A DNA stretch of 64,000 nucleotides from Empedobacter tilapiae (lineage in GTDB: Bacteria > Bacteroidota > Bacteroidia > Flavobacteriales > Weeksellaceae): NCBI RefSeq assembly GCF_004785645.1, contig NZ_SRPE01000004.1, forward strand, positions 248,001 to 312,000. The letters run 5' to 3'. The stretch's first letter is position 1. Each line of letters starts with the position of its first letter. The notes under the pieces were generated by a model, which was not told the origin of the DNA, made no database searches, and saw only the letters and a list, made by a program, of their open reading frames with translations. The translations under genes and the position numbers were made by a program. This document shows, piece after piece, positions 36,972 to 45,725 of this stretch.

Positions 36972-37970
36972 ATGAAGAAAATAACAATTTTATTGGCAAT
37001 AGGAATGGTATTTTTTGCTTGTAAACAAACTACAAAAGAAGACAAAAATTCCATTGAAATAATAGAAGTTGATTCTAGCAAAGATTCGATTACAAACGAA
37101 TCTAAAACAAAATTTAATATTGAAAATATTCCTTATTCAAATGCGGATTTAGGAGACTTCCCATTTTTTACTTTACCAAAGGGATTAAAATCATTAAATA
37201 AACCATTACAAAAAAACTTCGATATATGTTTTTTTCCAATTGACGGAATAATGACTCCATTTGAAGGGAAATTGTATAAAATATTCGTGAGCGCTGAACA
37301 AGGAGAGCAATTTTCGAAACGATATTTTGAAAAAAGTATGGAAGACTACTTGATTTCAATAGGTGCAGTAAAAGTTTTTGATGGAGAAATAGGACGAGAA
37401 GAATATGATCGTTACAATAAAGAAGATCCAAATAAAGGTGATGAAGGAGATATGGGATATGCAGAAGAAAATATTAAGTTTTATGTAATTAGAAGCAAAG
37501 AAAAAGGAAATATTTATATACAATTTTCTGCTAATAATGAAGGAGGAAAATTAAATATATTGCAAGAAGAAAGTTTAAAGCAAACAATTACTAAAGTATC
37601 TGCGGCTGATATTGTAAAAGACCTCACTGAAAAAGGAAAATCCATTCTATATATAAATTTCGATGTAGATAGATCTACTGTAAAACCAGAAGGGAATGAG
37701 GTGATAACACAAATAGCTGAAGCATTGAAGAAGGATCCAAATTTGAAAATATCAATTGAAGGACATACAGATAATTCAGGAGAAGCTACACATAATAAAA
37801 AACTTTCTACAGATCGGGCAAATGCTGTTATGTCTATATTGATAAAACAAAACATAGACAAATCTCGTTTATCTGCTAATGGTTATGGAGCAGAAAAACC
37901 TTTAGTAGCAAATGATTCAGAAGACAATAAAGCTAGAAATAGACGAGTTGAATTAGTGAAAACTAATTAA
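36972..37970 (+). CDS. OmpA family lipoprotein
   Basis: 332 residues. Lipoprotein-type signal (FFAC, cysteine 17), a middle domain of about 190 residues with no known family, and a C-terminal OmpA/MotB peptidoglycan-binding domain (about 215-332) showing INFDVDRSTVKPEG, ISIEGHTDNSG and the closing NRRVEL. Probably anchors the outer membrane to the cell wall. Monocistronic with terminator. Confidence 0.9.
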   Translation: MKKITILLAIGMVFFACKQTTKEDKNSIEIIEVDSSKDSITNESKTKFNIENIPYSNADLGDFPFFTLPKGLKSLNKPLQKNFDICFFPIDGIMTPFEGKLYKIFVSAEQGEQFSKRYFEKSMEDYLISIGAVKVFDGEIGREEYDRYNKEDPNKGDEGDMGYAEENIKFYVIRSKEKGNIYIQFSANNEGGKLNILQEESLKQTITKVSAADIVKDLTEKGKSILYINFDVDRSTVKPEGNEVITQIAEALKKDPNLKISIEGHTDNSGEATHNKKLSTDRANAVMSILIKQNIDKSRLSANGYGAEKPLVANDSEDNKARNRRVELVKTN

Positions 37971-37978
37971 CATATATT

Positions 37979-38005
37979 AGCTCTTTTTTATTAAAAGAGC
38001 TTTTT
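37979..38005 (+). terminator. Terminator after the OmpA lipoprotein gene
   Basis: AGCTCTTTT / AAAAGAGCT stem (loop TTATT) followed by T residues. Confidence 0.85.
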
Positions 38006-38033
38006 ATTTTACTATAATTATTTAATATTGAAA

Positions 38034-38870
38034 ATGCAGATACGACAATTAGCAAAACAAGATACAAACGATTTATTAAAAGCCATTAATGGAGCTTTTG
38101 CAGATTACATTGTTCCTTTTCAACTGAATGATGAGCAGTTACAGTTTAAAATTGAGTCGGAAAATATTTTATTAGAATGGTCTATTGGAGTTTTTGATTC
38201 CGATCAATTGGTTGCTTTTATCATGCACGGAATCAGAACAGAAAATGGCAAAACAATTGTGTACAATGCAGGAACAGGTGTATTATCGAAGTATCGCGGA
38301 CAAGGTTTGGTTGGTAAAATGTACGATTATATTCAACCGTTTTTTAAAGAAAATAAAGTCAATCAGCATGTTTTAGAAGTTATCGAGAACAATCAATCTG
38401 CCATAAGAGCTTACGAAAAAAATGGATTCTATATCAACCGAAAATTACTTTGTTTTAGTGGTAAATTACAAGTAAAATCTCATTCAAATATAGCTTTGAT
38501 TCAACCTTTAAATGAATTTTTATGGAATGATTTTCAGCTGTTTTGGGATATTTCTCCGAGTTGGCAAAGTGCTGAACTGAGTATGAATAATGCAAAACCA
38601 ACTGCATTAGGTGCTTTTATAGAAGATGAATTAGTAGGTTACGTTTTGTTTAATTCTGCTAAAAATCGAATTTATCAAATAGCAGTAAAACCTCAAGAAA
38701 GAAGAAAAGGAATCGCAAAACAATTGGTAGTAGAAGTAAATAAGCAATTATCTGATGGAACCATACAAATAAATAATGTTGATGAAGCAGCCGAAAACCT
38801 AAAAATATTCTTAGAAAAACAAGGTTTAGTGAACGATATCAATCAATTTGAAATGGTAAAGAGTTTATAA
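38034..38870 (+). CDS. GNAT acetyltransferase, probably tandem-domain
   Basis: About 278 residues from ATG 38034 (a TTG at 38028 is less likely). The N-terminal GNAT domain has the acetyl-CoA loop GVLSKYRGQGLVGKMYD near residue 80-96. A second, shorter GNAT-like half follows (VGYVLFNS..IYQIAVKPQERRKGIAKQL near 197-230), so it looks like a two-domain GNAT. First gene of a run of three GNATs and an AraC regulator on the same strand. Confidence 0.88.
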   Translation: MQIRQLAKQDTNDLLKAINGAFADYIVPFQLNDEQLQFKIESENILLEWSIGVFDSDQLVAFIMHGIRTENGKTIVYNAGTGVLSKYRGQGLVGKMYDYIQPFFKENKVNQHVLEVIENNQSAIRAYEKNGFYINRKLLCFSGKLQVKSHSNIALIQPLNEFLWNDFQLFWDISPSWQSAELSMNNAKPTALGAFIEDELVGYVLFNSAKNRIYQIAVKPQERRKGIAKQLVVEVNKQLSDGTIQINNVDEAAENLKIFLEKQGLVNDINQFEMVKSL

Positions 38871-38885
38871 TCCGAACAAAATAGT

Positions 38886-39356
38886 ATGATTAGAAAAGCA
38901 CAATTGAGCGATTTACAAAGGATAAAAGAACTTTATTTTCAGTTGTTTAATCAAATGGAAAAATATGAACCTTTTTATATGGAAAAGACTCATCAAGATG
39001 AAGAATTTTTAAAAAAGGTTATTGCAGAAGAAGATTTTTTTACTGCATTTGTTTATGAATCAGCAAAAAAAGTCGAAGGTTTTGCGATTACACATCAACA
39101 AGAAAGTTTGCCTTATAATTGTTTTGTTCCACTAAAATGTTTGTATTTAATGGATATTGTGGTCGATGAAAATGCTCGCGGAAAGGGAATTGGAACAGCT
39201 TTATTGAATCAAGTTAAAATATTTGCAAAAGAAAATAAAGTTGATTATTTAGAATTAAATGTTTTGGCTAAAAATAAGTTGGCAGAAGCTTTATATATAC
39301 GCGAAGGTTTTGAAAACTATAGTAAATCAATGCGTTTAAAAATCGATAATGTTTAG
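38886..39356 (+). CDS. GNAT N-acetyltransferase
   Basis: 156 residues, single GNAT fold. The motif A loop reads VDENARGKGIGTALLNQ near residue 95-110 and is followed by ELNVLAKNKLAEALYIREGF. Starts 15 bp after the tandem GNAT gene. Substrate unknown. Confidence 0.92.
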   Translation: MIRKAQLSDLQRIKELYFQLFNQMEKYEPFYMEKTHQDEEFLKKVIAEEDFFTAFVYESAKKVEGFAITHQQESLPYNCFVPLKCLYLMDIVVDENARGKGIGTALLNQVKIFAKENKVDYLELNVLAKNKLAEALYIREGFENYSKSMRLKIDNV

Positions 39357-39410
39357 AAATAACAAAACAATTTATCGTATTTATAAGTAAATTAGTTGGG
39401 TCTAATAATT

Positions 39411-39863
39411 ATGAAAATGTCCAACGAATTTAAAATTCAAATTAGAAAAATCACGATTAACGATTTCGATTTTGTCTACAATTCAATTTGCGATCTTGGA
39501 AACGAAGCTTTTGATGTTAATCTTTTTAAAGAAATTTTTGTCGAAAATATTTCAAATCAAAATTACGTGTATTTAATTGCTGAAATCGAAGATGAAAAAG
39601 TAGGATTAATTAGCTTTCACGTACAAAATTTGTTACATCATTGCGGTTTAGTTGGCGAAATTCAAGAGTTTTATATTTCTAAATCTTACAGAGGAAAAGG
39701 TGTTGGAAGAAGTCTTATTCATAAGATTATAGATTTTTCGAAAACACATAATCTAAAAAGTATAGAAGTTACAACCAATAAAAAACGAATCGAAAATGTT
39801 GCTGTTTACGAAGGATTAGGATTTAAATTAAGTCATAATAAATTCACAATCAATCTTACTTAG
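39411..39863 (+). CDS. GNAT N-acetyltransferase
   Basis: About 150 residues from ATG 39411; a TTG at 39396 is in frame but less likely. Motif A reads YISKSYRGKGVGRSLIHKI near residue 90-108, then VTTNKKRIENVAVYEGLGF. It lies 54 bp after the previous GNAT and 23 bp before the AraC gene, so it belongs to the same transcription run. Confidence 0.9.
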   Translation: MKMSNEFKIQIRKITINDFDFVYNSICDLGNEAFDVNLFKEIFVENISNQNYVYLIAEIEDEKVGLISFHVQNLLHHCGLVGEIQEFYISKSYRGKGVGRSLIHKIIDFSKTHNLKSIEVTTNKKRIENVAVYEGLGFKLSHNKFTINLT

Positions 39864-39886
39864 TTTAAAAAAATAATCCATTTCTA

Positions 39887-40837
39887 ATGAAAAAATCTGA
39901 GATTAAAGAATTACGAAACGAACAAGATTTCAAAGACTTTTATTTGAAAGATGCTTCTTTGACATTTTGTGAAGAATGTAATGCAATTTCGTACGAACAT
40001 GGAAATGGTTTTTTAGAAATTGCTCGTTTAGAAGATCTTAAAAAGCAGCAAAAACAGATTGAAGGAAAACAAACTAGAAGAAAGTTTTATAGCATTATTT
40101 TATTAACCGAAGGACGAATTGAAGAACATATTGGTCATCTAAAATATGAATTTAAACCGCAAACAATGTATTTTGTTGGTGAAAATCAATTGCATGCTGT
40201 TGAATATTGGAGCGAAGATGTGAAAGGAATTTATTGTATGTTCGATGCAGATTATTTTTTACTTTGCATTAAACATCAAATAAAACTGAATCAATTTCCT
40301 TTTTTTGATTTGGATAAGGAACCTTTTATTCAGCTTTCGGAACGTGAAACAGGAATGATGGAACATTTGTTTTGGAAACTAAATAGCGAAAAATGCCAGA
40401 AAACAACTTTTAATGATGATTTGCTTACTCGAATGTTTCTTAATGTTATTTTGTTGGAAGCCGAACGAATTTATAATAAAAAAACAACGCACGAAAATTT
40501 CTCTTTATCTCGAAAAGAACAACTAACTTCTCAGTTTCAGTTATTAGTAAATCAGCATTTTATCGAAAAAAGACAAGTGAGTGATTATGCCTATTTATTG
40601 CATGTACATCCAAATTATCTCAATGATTTGGTGAAAGAAGTTACAGGATTGCCTGCAAGTCATTTTATTCAAAAACAATTATTGCAAGAAGCAAAATCGC
40701 GATTATTACAAACAAATGATACGGTTTCTATGATTGCTTTTGAGTTAAATTTTACAGATGATTCGTATTTTAATCGCTTTTTTAAAAAACAAACTGGTTT
40801 TACTCCTTTGCAATTTCGTAAAAATCACAAGCATTAA
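39887..40837 (+). CDS. AraC family transcriptional regulator
   Basis: 316 residues: an N-terminal cupin-like sensor (about 60-160) and a C-terminal double HTH with DYAYLLHVHPNYLNDLVKEV and IAFELNFTDDSYFNRFFKKQ ending TPLQFR. It is last in the GNAT run and may control those genes or itself. Confidence 0.92.
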   Translation: MKKSEIKELRNEQDFKDFYLKDASLTFCEECNAISYEHGNGFLEIARLEDLKKQQKQIEGKQTRRKFYSIILLTEGRIEEHIGHLKYEFKPQTMYFVGENQLHAVEYWSEDVKGIYCMFDADYFLLCIKHQIKLNQFPFFDLDKEPFIQLSERETGMMEHLFWKLNSEKCQKTTFNDDLLTRMFLNVILLEAERIYNKKTTHENFSLSRKEQLTSQFQLLVNQHFIEKRQVSDYAYLLHVHPNYLNDLVKEVTGLPASHFIQKQLLQEAKSRLLQTNDTVSMIAFELNFTDDSYFNRFFKKQTGFTPLQFRKNHKH

Positions 40838-40890
40838 TTGAAGCATAATAAACTCTGCTTTACTAAAAATTGAAAGAGAAATTATAACAT

Positions 40891-40922
40891 AAAAAAGTCG
40901 ATATTATTATATCGACTTTTCT
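40891..40922. terminator. Bidirectional terminator
   Basis: AAAAGTCGATAT / ATATCGACTTTT hairpin (40893-40920) between the AraC gene (+) and the GNAT gene (-). Confidence 0.88.
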
Positions 40923-40923
40923 T

Positions 40924-41463
40924 TTATTTGTTTTGCCATTCAGCTTTTGTTAATCGGCTTACATATTCTACCTGATAATCATTTAAAAACGGATTAAATT
41001 GTTTTTCGATAATATGCGAATGTTTAAAACCACATTTCTCTTGTGCTCGTTTAGACTTCTCATTATCTTTAAAAAATCCGCACCAAAGTTTGGTTAGCTT
41101 TAATGTTTCAAAAGCGTGTTCTATGATTTTATTAAGCGCTTCCGGAATCAAACCTTGTCCCCAAAAAGGAACTCCAATCCAATAAGCCACTTCGCCTTCG
41201 GTTTCTGTAATCTCAAAATTACTATTTTTACCAATAAGAATACCAATGCAGCCAATAGCGCGATTATTTTCTTTTAAGGCAACTGCATAAACTTCTTTCT
41301 GAGCAAAAACAGTCTGAATAATTTCTGCACTTTCTTCTACACTTTTATGTGGCGCCCAACCTGCAATAGGTCCAACACGTTCGTCTTTTGCATAGTTGTA
41401 TAAATCTTCTGCATCTGCAATTGTCCACGGACGCAAAATCAATCGTTCTGTTGTAAATTCCAT
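40924..41463 (-). CDS. GNAT N-acetyltransferase (RimJ/RimL type)
   Basis: 179 residues from ATG 41463. The frame runs on to a TTG at 41484 that lies inside a TAATTTTG promoter box, so the ATG is chosen; it also gives the family N-terminus FTTERLILRPWT. The CoA loop is VPFWGQGLIPEALNKI and a KLWCGFFKDNEKSKRAQEKC stretch follows. Probably acetylates a protein or metabolite; substrate unknown. Confidence 0.92.
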   Translation of the reverse strand: MEFTTERLILRPWTIADAEDLYNYAKDERVGPIAGWAPHKSVEESAEIIQTVFAQKEVYAVALKENNRAIGCIGILIGKNSNFEITETEGEVAYWIGVPFWGQGLIPEALNKIIEHAFETLKLTKLWCGFFKDNEKSKRAQEKCGFKHSHIIEKQFNPFLNDYQVEYVSRLTKAEWQNK

Positions 41464-41481
41464 TTTGTTTTTATTTTGATA

Positions 41482-41489
41482 CAAAATTA
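41482..41489 (-). promoter_or_regulatory. -7 element TAATTTTG before the GNAT at 41463
   Basis: Minus-strand TAnnTTTG box, 18 bp upstream of the chosen ATG; it explains why the upstream TTG is not the start. Confidence 0.55.
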
Positions 41490-41607
41490 GAAGAATGCAA
41501 TCCTTTATTATAGATCATTATTTTCGTAGTTTCGGTACTTTTGAAAACTAATTGATTTAATATGTCAATAAAAGAATTAATTTTATGTAATTATAAAAAC
41601 TGATTGA

Positions 41608-42435
41608 ATGAATAAGGATATTTTTATAGAAAATAAAATAGGATTGAAATATGGTAATATGAACTTCAATCAAGCATTAGATTTTCCTTTAAAACTGTCA
41701 TATCTTGTCTTAATGTACGTTAAAGATGGAAATGCTTTGGCGAGTATTAATTTTAAAATGAATATTATAGAAAAAGGATCGGTTTTGGTTTTGTCTGAAG
41801 ATGATATCTTGATTATTTCTCAAAATTCGTCTGATTTTAAAATGAAATGTTTTTTAATCGACAGACCTTTTGCGAGTGAAATTGCTTTCGATTTACCTAA
41901 TCATCTTTACAGTTATTTGCATCATTATCCTATTTTAAATCTTAATGAGTTGCAGTTGAAACAATTAGAATTATGGGAGCAACAATGCGATTATTTACTT
42001 CATAATATTACAGTTTATCAACGAAAAATGTTGTGTAATCATTTTCAAAATTTCTTTCTTGCAATTTCGGAACAAATAGGAGAGAGCGATTACGATTTGA
42101 ACAAAAAGTTTAGTAGGAAAGAAGAATTGTGTTGGAAGTTTTGGGATTTGATTGGTACTTATGCAAAACAACATCGCGATGTTGCTTTTTATGCCGATAA
42201 ACTTTGTATTACGCCATTTTATTTATCTCAAATAACGAAAGATTTTTTGAATTATGCACCAAAAGATTTGATAAATAGACAAGTTATTCTTGAAATTAAA
42301 CAGCTTTTGAAGACTCCAAATAAAAGTATAAATGACATTGCGCAAGAACTACATTTTGAAGATCCTTCTTATATGGGACGTTATTTTAAACGCGAAACCA
42401 AACAATCACTTACAGATTTTAGACGAAGTTTATAA
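41608..42435 (+). CDS. AraC family transcriptional regulator
   Basis: 275 residues. The N-terminal half is a sensor of the AraC cupin type and the C-terminal double HTH reads FYADKLCITPFYLSQITKDF and INDIAQELHFEDPSYMGRYF, ending LTDFR. It precedes a thioredoxin-like gene and a DUF2938 membrane protein on the same strand, but a -7 box sits in the gap, so they are a separate unit it may regulate. Confidence 0.92.
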   Translation: MNKDIFIENKIGLKYGNMNFNQALDFPLKLSYLVLMYVKDGNALASINFKMNIIEKGSVLVLSEDDILIISQNSSDFKMKCFLIDRPFASEIAFDLPNHLYSYLHHYPILNLNELQLKQLELWEQQCDYLLHNITVYQRKMLCNHFQNFFLAISEQIGESDYDLNKKFSRKEELCWKFWDLIGTYAKQHRDVAFYADKLCITPFYLSQITKDFLNYAPKDLINRQVILEIKQLLKTPNKSINDIAQELHFEDPSYMGRYFKRETKQSLTDFRRSL

Positions 42436-42521
42436 AGAGTAAATATTCTATTTCTATAAAAATCTTTGATTTGTACCATTTTATCCTTAGTTTTTAAAAG
42501 AAGAAATATTAAGACGCCTTG

Positions 42522-42529
42522 TAATTTTG
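42522..42529 (+). promoter_or_regulatory. -7 element TAATTTTG before the thioredoxin gene
   Basis: TAnnTTTG box 19 bp before the ATG at 42549. Confidence 0.5.
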
Positions 42530-42548
42530 TCTTGTTAAATTATAAGAT

Positions 42549-42848
42549 ATGTCAAACATAGAAACAAAAAATCCTGAAACAGAAAGTCTTGAACTTTTAC
42601 AATTTTATGCAGAATGGTGCCAGCCTTGCAGAATGATGATGCCTGTAATTGCATCTATTCAACAAAAACAATACGACTGGTTAACTATAAAACAAATCGA
42701 TGTTGATGCCGAATCTATTATTGCGAATCAGTTTAATATTCGTTCTATTCCAACATTTGTAGCAATCAAAAATAATAAAGAAGTTTGGAGAAAAGCAGGA
42801 ATGATAAACGAAAATGAGTTGTTAGAAATACTTCGATCATTAAAATAA
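42549..42848 (+). CDS. Thioredoxin family protein
   Basis: 99 residues with the thioredoxin fold. Active site WCQPC (Trp23, Cys24, Cys27) and the cis-proline SIPTF near residue 75. The central dipeptide is QP rather than the GP of housekeeping thioredoxin, so the redox potential may differ. It has no signal peptide. Six bp separate it from the DUF2938 gene, suggesting a two-gene operon. Confidence 0.92.
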   Translation: MSNIETKNPETESLELLQFYAEWCQPCRMMMPVIASIQQKQYDWLTIKQIDVDAESIIANQFNIRSIPTFVAIKNNKEVWRKAGMINENELLEILRSLK

Positions 42849-42853
42849 AACAA

Positions 42854-43366
42854 ATGAACACTTTATTTCAAATCATTGGCTATTCGATATTTATTGGAGT
42901 AGGAGCCACATTATTTATGGATATTTATGCGGTTTTAGTTAAGCGATTTTTTAATATTTCATCTTTAGATTACGCTATTGTTGGTCGTTGGATAGGAAAT
43001 TTTAAAAATGGAATTTTTGTACATCAAAATATACTTCAATCCGAAAAAGTAAAAAGAGAACGAATAATCGGATGGATTTCGCATTATGTTATTGGTGTTT
43101 CATTCGCATTTTTGTTGTTATGGATTTACGGAATAAATTGGCTTAAAAATCCTACTTTTTTTCCTTGTATTATATTAGGAATTGCCACAACAATAGCTCC
43201 TTGGTTTTTAATGCAACCGGCTTTTGGTTTCGGTTTTGCAGCATCTAAAACTCCGAATCCAGCTGTTTCTAGATTAAGAAGTTTACAAGCACATTTTATT
43301 TACGGATTAGGCTTGTATTTAGCAGCGTTGTTGTTGAGTTGTTTTTTGAATAAAAGTTATGATTGA
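42854..43366 (+). CDS. DUF2938 membrane protein
   Basis: 170 residues with four membrane segments (near 8-28, 73-93, 100-118 and 145-165). The GVGATLFMDIYAV start and LMQPAFGFGFAASKTPNP signature are those of DUF2938. Unknown function. Second gene after the thioredoxin-like gene. Confidence 0.88.
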   Translation: MNTLFQIIGYSIFIGVGATLFMDIYAVLVKRFFNISSLDYAIVGRWIGNFKNGIFVHQNILQSEKVKRERIIGWISHYVIGVSFAFLLLWIYGINWLKNPTFFPCIILGIATTIAPWFLMQPAFGFGFAASKTPNPAVSRLRSLQAHFIYGLGLYLAALLLSCFLNKSYD

Positions 43367-43380
43367 TATTTGGTTCTTAT

Positions 43381-43424
43381 TTGCCAAATGGCAATTGTCA
43401 TGTGATTGAATGCTTATACTTTTG
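43381..43424 (+). promoter_or_regulatory. Promoter of the adenylosuccinate synthetase gene with adjacent inverted repeat
   Basis: TTG at 43395-43397 and TACTTTTG at 43417-43424 are separated by 19 bp, the best -33/-7 pair in the window. Abutting the -33 is a perfect inverted repeat TTGCCA-AA-TGGCAA at 43381-43394, an operator-like site that could instead be a weak terminator of the gene before. Confidence 0.6.
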
Positions 43425-43445
43425 CTTGTATAAATCGTTATAAAA

Positions 43446-44738
43446 ATGAATACAGCAAAAATGGATATCCTAGTTGGACTTCAATGGGGAGATGAGGGAA
43501 AAGGAAAATTTATAGATCATATTTGTCCTAATTATGATATCATAGCACGTTTTAATGGAGGTTCAAATGCAGGACATACCATTTTTTGGAATGAAAAAAA
43601 AGTGACGTTAAAACAGTTACCTTCAGGAGTTTTTTATTCACATGTTCAAAATGTCATTGGAACAGGAACTGTTGTTAATCCAAGTCAATTAAGAAATGAA
43701 ATCGAGCAGTTGTCACTTACTTATCCTAAACTTATTTTTAAGGAACGTTTATTTATTTCTAAAAAAGCTCATTTAGTGTTGCCAACTGATCCATATTGGG
43801 ATATCTATTTCGAAAATTCGGATGATTATCGTACAATCGGAACTACTAAAAATGGAATAGGATGTGCATATTCTAATAAAACTCGAAGACAAGGTTTTAG
43901 AATCTCAGATATCTTTCAAACAGAATTCACAAATACTATAAAGAAAGCAATTCATTTTGCATATACGGAATTAACGGAGAAAGGAGTAGAAATGATTGAT
44001 TTCGATTCAATGATGATGAAGTTTCTAGCTGATATAGAATTTTTAAAAGAACTATCTATTATTGATACGGAACTTTTTCTTAATTCATCTCTTAACTTAG
44101 GTAAACGAATTTTAGCAGAAGGAGCGCAAGCAACGATGTTAGATATTGATCATGGGACTTACCCATTTGTAACTTCTTCTAATACGATTGCATCTGCTGC
44201 TTGTGTTAGTTTAGGTGTGTCTCCTTCTAAAGTGGGAGAAATATTTGGTGTATTTAAAGCATACGTAACGCGAGTTGGAGATGGTCCATTTCCGAGTGAG
44301 TTAAAAGATGAGCTAGAAGATGAACTTCGCACAAAAGGACATGAGTTTGGTTCTAATACAGGAAGACCACGTCGAATAGGTTGGTTAGATCTTCCAGCTT
44401 TAAAATATGCAGTGATGCTTAATGGAGTTACTCAACTTATTATGACGAAAGCAGATGTGCTAAATGAAATGGAAGTTGTACAACTTTGCGAGCATTATGA
44501 AATAGATAATAAATCACAGGAAATAGCAGCTATGGATGATACATTCTCTTTAGCTTTACCTAAATGGAAAAGGTTTGAAGGTTGGAAAACAAATTTTTCA
44601 GCTATTTCAAAAGAAGAAGAATTACCAAAGGAATTACTTGCATATATTTCATTTTTAACAAATCAGTTACAAACTCCGTTGAATTATCTCTCTATTGGAC
44701 CAAAAAGAGAAGATATCATTTCATTGTCAGAAAATTAA
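43446..44738 (+). CDS. purA: Adenylosuccinate synthetase, divergent
   Basis: 430 residues, normal PurA length. It joins IMP and aspartate using GTP. The catalytic GDEGKGK (15-21), the NAGHT histidine, EGAQ (225-228) and the aspartate-binding TGRPRR (305-310) are kept. The usual IGTTxxGIGPAY reads IGTTKNGIGC at 131-140 followed by AY (Pro to Cys) and EGAQG reads EGAQA, so it differs from typical Bacteroidota PurA and may be a second copy. The catalytic aspartate is retained, unlike phage PurZ. It stands alone beside AraC, thioredoxin and Crp genes rather than in a purine operon. Confidence 0.88.
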   Translation: MNTAKMDILVGLQWGDEGKGKFIDHICPNYDIIARFNGGSNAGHTIFWNEKKVTLKQLPSGVFYSHVQNVIGTGTVVNPSQLRNEIEQLSLTYPKLIFKERLFISKKAHLVLPTDPYWDIYFENSDDYRTIGTTKNGIGCAYSNKTRRQGFRISDIFQTEFTNTIKKAIHFAYTELTEKGVEMIDFDSMMMKFLADIEFLKELSIIDTELFLNSSLNLGKRILAEGAQATMLDIDHGTYPFVTSSNTIASAACVSLGVSPSKVGEIFGVFKAYVTRVGDGPFPSELKDELEDELRTKGHEFGSNTGRPRRIGWLDLPALKYAVMLNGVTQLIMTKADVLNEMEVVQLCEHYEIDNKSQEIAAMDDTFSLALPKWKRFEGWKTNFSAISKEEELPKELLAYISFLTNQLQTPLNYLSIGPKREDIISLSEN

Positions 44739-44824
44739 AAAAGAAGATAAAACAATTTAATTAAAAGAAAATAATTCCTGTTTGGTAATTTTTCTGAGCA
44801 GGAATATTTGTACTTTTAAATGAT

Positions 44825-45391
44825 ATGAAAGAGCTTATTGCGTTTATAGAAAAATTTGGTTTTATTAGTGAGACTGAAAAACAACTCATTATAAGTTTGT
44901 TTAAATTGGTAGAAATACCAAAAGGAACTTATTTCGTGGAACACGGAAACATTAGTAAAAAAATTGCATTTGTTGATGAAGGTGTATTTCGTTCGGTTTA
45001 TTACAATAAAAAAGGAGACGATTTTACCAACTATTTTATTTACGAAGGACGTTTTATTGGTGATCTTCATAGTTTTCAAGAACAAACTCTCTCTAATGAT
45101 TTTATTGAAGCAATTACTGATGCAGTAGTTTGGTCTATTGATTATGATTGTTTTACAATTTTAGAACAACAAATTGCTATCTGGCCTTTGTTAATGAGTA
45201 AACTGTATGCTTTTGTTGCAGAAAGTAAACTTAAAACAGCAAGCACAATGAAAAATTTAGATGCAACCAATCGTTATCATCTTTTTTTGGAACATTATCC
45301 AGGTTTAGCAAATCGTGTCCCGTTAAGTATGCTTGCAACTTATCTAGGAATTACATCTTCTTCTCTTAGTAGAATAAGGCGTAATGGATGA
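44825..45391 (+). CDS. Crp/Fnr family transcriptional regulator
   Basis: 188 residues: cNMP-like cupin (about 20-120) and a shortened C-terminal HTH (VPLSMLATYLGITSSSLSRIR). It lies 86 bp after the adenylosuccinate synthetase gene on the same strand. Ligand unknown; no obvious partner follows. Confidence 0.9.
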   Translation: MKELIAFIEKFGFISETEKQLIISLFKLVEIPKGTYFVEHGNISKKIAFVDEGVFRSVYYNKKGDDFTNYFIYEGRFIGDLHSFQEQTLSNDFIEAITDAVVWSIDYDCFTILEQQIAIWPLLMSKLYAFVAESKLKTASTMKNLDATNRYHLFLEHYPGLANRVPLSMLATYLGITSSSLSRIRRNG

Positions 45392-45423
45392 TTATTCTGC
45401 TTATTAAATCGAATGTGTAGAAT

Positions 45424-45636
45424 TTAAAACCAACAACATTTTTTATTTTGTTGAATAGAAGGACATTTCATGTTTCCATAACTACAAAATATGCAGCAGT
45501 CACCTTTTTTGGGTTTTAAAATTTGTTTACAGTTTTTACATTCATAAAAATATGCACAGGAATTCGTTGGCATTATTTCTTCTTTTTCATATTTGCAGTT
45601 TGGACAAATAAGGATTGAGTGTAAATTAATTTTCAT
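45424..45636 (-). CDS. Small cysteine-rich protein with GDCCxFCSYG motif
   Basis: 70 residues with eleven cysteines: CPNCKYE near the start, CKNCKQ, then GDCCIFCSYGNMKCPSIQ, a recurring combination in short uncharacterised bacterial proteins. The pairs suggest one or two zinc ribbons or metal clusters. Function unknown. Single gene. Confidence 0.72.
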   Translation of the reverse strand: MKINLHSILICPNCKYEKEEIMPTNSCAYFYECKNCKQILKPKKGDCCIFCSYGNMKCPSIQQNKKCCWF

Positions 45637-45725
45637 CTAAATTATACCAAGGATTATACATTTTGCTATTAAATCAAATAGTAGAACTATAAACTGAGAA
45701 TGCTAAATACTTAAAAATAGAAATA

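Noticed and set aside
43446-44738. Phage-type PurZ (2-aminoadenylosuccinate synthetase)
   Set aside because: The catalytic aspartate in GDEGKGK is kept, whereas PurZ replaces it; length and other motifs are those of PurA.
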